A stretch of 64,000 nt of DNA from Promicromonospora sp042731755 (GTDB taxonomy: Bacteria; Actinomycetota; Actinomycetes; Actinomycetales; Cellulomonadaceae), in the NCBI RefSeq assembly GCF_042731755.1, contig NZ_JBHWLR010000002.1, forward strand, positions 310,001 through 374,000, given 5' to 3'. Below the pieces are notes generated by a model, which was not told where the DNA came from, made no database searches, and saw only the letters and a list, made by a program, of their open reading frames with translations. Positions within the stretch are counted from its first letter, which is position 1; every line of letters starts with the position of its first letter. Shown here one piece after another: positions 60,321 through 64,000 of this stretch. A program made the position numbers and the translations under genes.

Positions 60321-61019
60321 ATGGGAGCGCGCGTCGAGGTCATGGTCGTCGAGGACGACGAGACCGTCCTGGCCGTGGTCGCCGACTACCTGGGCGGCCG
60401 CGGGTACGCGGTCACGGCGCTGAGCGACGGGCTGGTGGCCCGGGACGCGCTCCGCACGGCGCGGCCGGACGTGCTGGTCCTGGACCGGATGCTGCCGGGC
60501 GTCAGCGGCGACGAGCTGTGCCGCGAGGTGCGCGCGGCCGCGCCGCGCACACCGATCATCATGCTCACCGCCCTGGACGCCGTCGAGCAGCGCATCGACG
60601 GGCTGGAGCACGGCGCCGACGACTACGTGGTCAAGCCGTTCGCGCTGCGGGAGCTTCAGCTCCGGATCGATGCCCTGGTCCGGCGCAGCCGCGGGCTGCA
60701 CGTGGCGCCGTCGCCGTTCACGCTGGGGCCGTTCCGCGTCGACCCCGCGCACCGCCGCATCTGGGCGGCCGACGTCGAGATGACCCTCACGTCCCGGGAG
60801 TACGAGCTGTTCCTCTTCCTGCTGCAGAACCCGGACCGCACCCTGACGCGGGACGACCTCCTGCGCGAGGTGTGGGGGTGGAGCTTCGGCGAGGAGTCCA
60901 CGGTGACCGTCCACGTGCGCCGGCTGCGCGAGAAGATCGAGCCCGAGCCGCGCTACCCGCGCTACCTGCTCACCGAGTGGGGCCGGGGCTACCGGTTCAC
61001 GGTCGGGGCCGCCGCATGA
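60321..61019 (+). CDS. OmpR/PhoB-family response regulator
   Basis: 232 residues. Receiver domain with acidic pocket EDDE (11-14), phosphoacceptor Asp55 (LVLDRMLPG) and Lys104 (VVKPFA); winged-helix DNA-binding domain at about 135-228 (LTSREYELFLFLLQNPDRTLTRDDLLREVWG, VTVHVRRLREKIEPEP, LTEWGRGYRF). Its stop overlaps the kinase ATG as ATGA. Signal and regulon unknown; the divergent DM13 lipoprotein gene is a candidate target. Confidence 0.95.
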   Translation: MGARVEVMVVEDDETVLAVVADYLGGRGYAVTALSDGLVARDALRTARPDVLVLDRMLPGVSGDELCREVRAAAPRTPIIMLTALDAVEQRIDGLEHGADDYVVKPFALRELQLRIDALVRRSRGLHVAPSPFTLGPFRVDPAHRRIWAADVEMTLTSREYELFLFLLQNPDRTLTRDDLLREVWGWSFGEESTVTVHVRRLREKIEPEPRYPRYLLTEWGRGYRFTVGAAA

Positions 61020-62155
61020 TGCTCACCCTGGTCGACCTGCTGCTCATCCTCGCCACCGCCGCGGTGTGCACGGCGGCGATCACGCTGCTCGCGCTCCTGG
61101 TGCTGCGCCGCCGCCGGCAGCGCTCGGTCACCGCCCCGTTCGTGGTCCTGGTGGTCGCGGCGATCGCGTCCATCGTCTGCTCGACCCTCGCGATCGCGGC
61201 CCTGATGTACCTCTCGCTGCACGACCTGCAGGTGCTCCTGTGGGTGGTCGGCCTGTCCGCGGTGCTGAGCCTCACCGCGACCCTGCTCACGGCCCGCGCC
61301 GTGAGCCGGTCGTTCGCCCACCTGGGGGAGGCGGTGGAGCGGGTGGGCCGCGGCGCCGTCGTCGGCCCGGAGGCGTACGCGGGCCGGGAGCTCGCCGACC
61401 TCTCCGCGCAGCTCGCCGTGGCGTCGGAGCGGCTCGCCGCGGCCCGCGCCGAGATCGAGCAGCTCGACGCCGCCCGCCGCCAGTTCTTCGCCTGGATCTC
61501 GCACGACCTGCGCACCCCGCTCACCGGGGTCAGCGCACTCGCTGAGGCCCTGGACGACGGCGCCGTCGCGGACCCGGCCGACTACGTGCGGCGCATCCGG
61601 GTGCAGGTCGCCACGATGAATCGGCTGGTCGACGACCTGTTCGAGCTCTCGCAGATCCAGAGCGGCGCGCTGCGGCTCCGCCGGGAGGACGTCGCGCTGC
61701 TGGACGTCGTGTCCGACGCCGTGGCCGACGTGCACCAGCTCGCCGTCGCGAAGCAGATCCGTGTCGAGCACGCGGGGGTCGCCGGCCGGACGGTGCGCGC
61801 CGACCCGCACGAGCTGACCCGCGTGGTGGTGAACCTGCTGACCAACAGCATCCGCCACGCCCCGGAGGGGTCCGAGATCCTGGTCTCCGCCGACCAGGCC
61901 GGCGACCGGCTGGTGCTCTCCGTGCTCGACCAGGGCGGCGGCGTCGACGGCGAGGACCTCACGCGGATGTTCGAGATCGGCTGGCGGGCGAGCGCCGCCC
62001 GCACGGCCGACGCCGGAGCCGCCGGGTCGCCGGGCGCGGGGCTCGGGCTGGCCATCGTCCGCGGCATCGTCGAGGCGCACGGCGGGGACGTGCGCGCCGC
62101 GCACGTGCCGCAGGGTTTCCGGCTCGACGTCGCGCTGCCGGCTCCGGCTGGCTGA
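61016..62155 (+). CDS. sensor histidine kinase
   Basis: 379 residues. Three membrane helices (about 4-30, 41-66, 71-95) with little extracytoplasmic domain, a HAMP-like region, H-box FFAWISHDLRTPLTG with His163, N-box VVNLLTNSIRHAPEG, and G-boxes DQGGGVDG and GAGLGLAIVRGIVEAHGG. The short sensory part suggests intramembrane sensing, as in cell-envelope stress kinases. Partner of the regulator just upstream. Confidence 0.95.
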   Translation: MMLTLVDLLLILATAAVCTAAITLLALLVLRRRRQRSVTAPFVVLVVAAIASIVCSTLAIAALMYLSLHDLQVLLWVVGLSAVLSLTATLLTARAVSRSFAHLGEAVERVGRGAVVGPEAYAGRELADLSAQLAVASERLAAARAEIEQLDAARRQFFAWISHDLRTPLTGVSALAEALDDGAVADPADYVRRIRVQVATMNRLVDDLFELSQIQSGALRLRREDVALLDVVSDAVADVHQLAVAKQIRVEHAGVAGRTVRADPHELTRVVVNLLTNSIRHAPEGSEILVSADQAGDRLVLSVLDQGGGVDGEDLTRMFEIGWRASAARTADAGAAGSPGAGLGLAIVRGIVEAHGGDVRAAHVPQGFRLDVALPAPAG

Positions 62156-62232
62156 GACCGCGCGGCGCCGTCTGGCGCCGTCCGGCGTGGGCGGTTCGGC
62201 ACGCCTCGAATCGATCTGATAGAACGTGCGCC

Positions 62233-63165
62233 ATGACGTCTCCCCAGATCGGTGTCGTGCTCCCGCGCGACCTGCCCGCCGCCCAGGTGCTCCCGTACGC
62301 GCGCGCAGCGGAGCGGCTCGGCTTCGACGAGCTCTGGGTCGTGGAGGACCTGGGCTTCCGCGGAGGGCTGGTGCAGGCCGCCGCCGTGCTGGGCGCGACC
62401 GAGCGGATCCGCGTCGGCATCGGGATCCTCCCGGCCGCGGTGCGCAACCCCGCCTTCGCTGCGATGGAGATCGCCACGCTGGAGCAGCTCCACCCCGGCC
62501 GTACCGACGTCGGCGTCGGGCACGGGATGCCGGGCTGGATGCGCCAGGCCGGGGCCTGGCCCGAGCGGCCCCTCACCTTCCTCGCGGAGTACGTGACCAC
62601 GCTCCGGACCCTGCTGGGCGGCGGGGCGGTGGCCGGCGAGCTGCGGCTCGACCCCTCGGCGGTGCCCGACGCCGTGCCGCCCCTGCTGCTGGGCGTGCGC
62701 GGACCGCGGTCGCTGGCGGCGTCCGGCAGGGTGGCCGACGGGACCGTGCTCGCCGAGCCGGTCGCGCCGCAGTACGCGGCGGCGGCGCTGGGCGCCATCG
62801 CGCCGCGGGGCGAGCACCGGCTGGTCGCGTACAACATCGGCGCCGTCGACGACGACGCGGCCGCCGCGCTGCGGACCGCCCGCCCCGGCCTGGAGTGGAT
62901 CGGCGAGCCGGACTGGGCGCCGCACGTGGCGCCGCTCCCGTTCGCCGAGGAGTTCGCGGCCCTGCGCGCGTCGTCCGCCTCGCGCGCGGAGTTCGTCGAG
63001 CGCCTGCCCGACGAGTGGGTCGCCCGCCTCGCGCTGGCGGGCACGCCCGCCCAGGTACGGGCGCGGATCGACGAGCTCGGGCGCGCCGGCGTGACCTCCA
63101 GCGTTTTCATCCCCGCCGGGCCCGACCCGCTGGCGGCGCTCGACGCGCTGGCCCGGGTGCTGTGA
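62233..63165 (+). CDS. LLM-class flavin-dependent oxidoreductase
   Basis: 310 residues. IGVVLPRDLPAAQVLPYARAAERLGFDELWVVED (7-40) and RIRVGIGILPAAVRNP are luciferase-like monooxygenase (TIM barrel) marks; GVGHGMPGWMRQAG lies at about 96-109. FMN or F420 is the cofactor; many actinobacterial members use F420. Cofactor and substrate cannot be told here. Its stop overlaps the MFS gene as GTGA. Confidence 0.9.
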   Translation: MTSPQIGVVLPRDLPAAQVLPYARAAERLGFDELWVVEDLGFRGGLVQAAAVLGATERIRVGIGILPAAVRNPAFAAMEIATLEQLHPGRTDVGVGHGMPGWMRQAGAWPERPLTFLAEYVTTLRTLLGGGAVAGELRLDPSAVPDAVPPLLLGVRGPRSLAASGRVADGTVLAEPVAPQYAAAALGAIAPRGEHRLVAYNIGAVDDDAAAALRTARPGLEWIGEPDWAPHVAPLPFAEEFAALRASSASRAEFVERLPDEWVARLALAGTPAQVRARIDELGRAGVTSSVFIPAGPDPLAALDALARVL

Positions 63166-64000
63166 GCGCGCACCTGACGCCGTCGGCCCAGCGCCGGCGG
63201 GCCGCGCTGTTCGTGTCCTTCTTCATGACCGGCGTGTCCATGGCGACCTGGGTCTCCCGCACGCCAGCCATCCGCGACGCGACCGGCTCGACCACGGCCG
63301 AGATGGGGCTCATCATCGCGGGGCTGTCCGCGGGCTCCATGGTGGGCATCGCGGTGGCCGGCACGCTGGTGGCCCGGCGCGGCGCCCGGTTCGTCGTGCT
63401 GTGGGGCATGGCCGCGATCGTGACCGGCGTCGCCGTGGTGGCGCTCGGCACCGCGACCGCGCAGGGCTGGCTCGTGGCCGTGGGACTCGCGTCGTTCGGG
63501 TACGGCATGGGGTCGGGGGAGATCGGCCAGAACGTCGAGGGGGTCGACGTCGAGCGGGCGCTGCGGCGCACCGTCGTGCCGAGCCTGCACGGCAGCTACA
63601 GCCTCGGCGTCTGCGTGGGCGGGCTCGTCGGCCTGGGCGCGAGCGCCGCGGGCCTTCCGGTGCTCACGCACCTGGTGGCGGTGTCCGCGCTGACGGCGGT
63701 GGCCTCGGCGGCGCTGGTGGCCAACCTGGCTCCCGCCGTCGGCCGCGAGGAGGCCGCCGCGGGGCAGCGCCGTCGCCCGCTCGGTGAGACCGTCGGCGCC
63801 TTCCTCGCGGTGTGGCGGGAGCGGCGCACCCTCGCGATCGGCGTGATCGTGCTGGGCATGGCGCTGGCCGAGGGGTCGGCGAACGACTGGCTGCCGCTGA
63901 TCATGGTCGACGGCTTCGACCTGTCCGCCGCCACGGCGTCGCTGGTCTACGCGTTCTTCGGCCTGTCCATGGCGATCGGGCGGTTCAGCGGCGGCTTCTT
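63162..64000 (+). CDS. MFS transporter, truncated by the window edge
   Basis: GTG 63162, about 279 residues visible. Helices at about 15-35, 45-70, 77-100, 105-125, 145-165, 168-190, and further pairs to the edge; the 3' end is missing. Features GLSAGSMVGIAVAGTLVARRGARFVVLWG (MFS motif A region) and YGMGSGEIGQNVEG. Resembles the FucP/YbjJ-like MFS group. The overlap with the LLM gene suggests co-transcription. Confidence 0.88.
   Translation, partial: MSAHLTPSAQRRRAALFVSFFMTGVSMATWVSRTPAIRDATGSTTAEMGLIIAGLSAGSMVGIAVAGTLVARRGARFVVLWGMAAIVTGVAVVALGTATAQGWLVAVGLASFGYGMGSGEIGQNVEGVDVERALRRTVVPSLHGSYSLGVCVGGLVGLGASAAGLPVLTHLVAVSALTAVASAALVANLAPAVGREEAAAGQRRRPLGETVGAFLAVWRERRTLAIGVIVLGMALAEGSANDWLPLIMVDGFDLSAATASLVYAFFGLSMAIGRFSGGF

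Overview
This is a high-GC actinobacterial chromosome segment. It uses GTG and TTG starts freely, most genes overlap as ATGA or GTGA, and it carries an IdeR-type iron box, a DUF222/HNH (13E12-type) gene, HtaA heme-binding proteins and a secreted laminarinase with a ricin-type lectin domain. This mix suggests a Micrococcales soil organism of the Promicromonosporaceae/Cellulomonadaceae kind; that placement is inference, as there is no rRNA here. Three 10-N assembly gaps (10963-10972, 19174-19183, 59596-59605) sit in homopolymer-rich, poor-looking sequence. No tRNA, rRNA, CRISPR array or insertion sequence was seen.

Layout. 1-8.2 kb: envelope and stress genes (DUF3618, YihY/BrkB), an epimerase fused to a helical domain, an alpha/beta hydrolase, an AlkA-like DNA glycosylase, a MarP-type periplasmic protease and a GH16 beta-glucanase. 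8.5-18.9 kb (minus): a nine-gene heme/iron uptake locus under tandem IdeR-like boxes. It runs hmuT-hmuU-hmuV, then an anchored Ig-like protein, a membrane-anchored HtaA-like protein, an HtaA protein with a WxL-like C-terminus, a DUF916 (WxL-interacting) protein and two DUF202 membrane proteins. 19.4-29.2 kb: a kinase-fold protein, a coupled NDH-2/cytochrome b pair, an SDR with an XRE regulator, two esterases, an ECF41-like sigma factor and an NPP1-family secreted protein.

30.3-43.8 kb (plus): one long, almost entirely overlapping operon for 4-hydroxybenzoate/protocatechuate catabolism. It encodes an NMT1/SsuA-type ABC importer, an IclR regulator, PobA, PcaHG, PcaB, PcaD and PcaC, then a sulfite-oxidase-like molybdoenzyme with a flavin reductase. 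A sigma70-like promoter and a PcaR/PobR-like palindrome precede it. The later steps (PcaIJ, PcaF) are not in the window. 43.9-64 kb: DUF222/HNH protein, amidohydrolase plus racemase, a frameshifted MDR reductase, PhzF, a secreted tripeptidyl-peptidase-like hydrolase, an unusual SDR divergent from a TetR gene with visible operators, an alcohol dehydrogenase, a Tat-type secreted glycosidase-like propeller, a secreted EEP nuclease/phosphatase with chitin-binding modules, a DM13 lipoprotein, a two-component system, an LLM oxidoreductase and a truncated MFS transporter.

The strongest window-wide signal not explained by gene families is an abundance of short degenerate tandem repeats. In genes they have periods that are multiples of 3 (12, 15, 18, 24 nt) and form disordered tails or loop insertions, most extremely in the pca enzymes (a PcaC with about 265 extra N-terminal residues). 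Between genes they have periods of 8, 14 or 16 nt. The other notable system is the heme locus, where a WxL/DUF916 surface-display module appears joined to HtaA heme capture.
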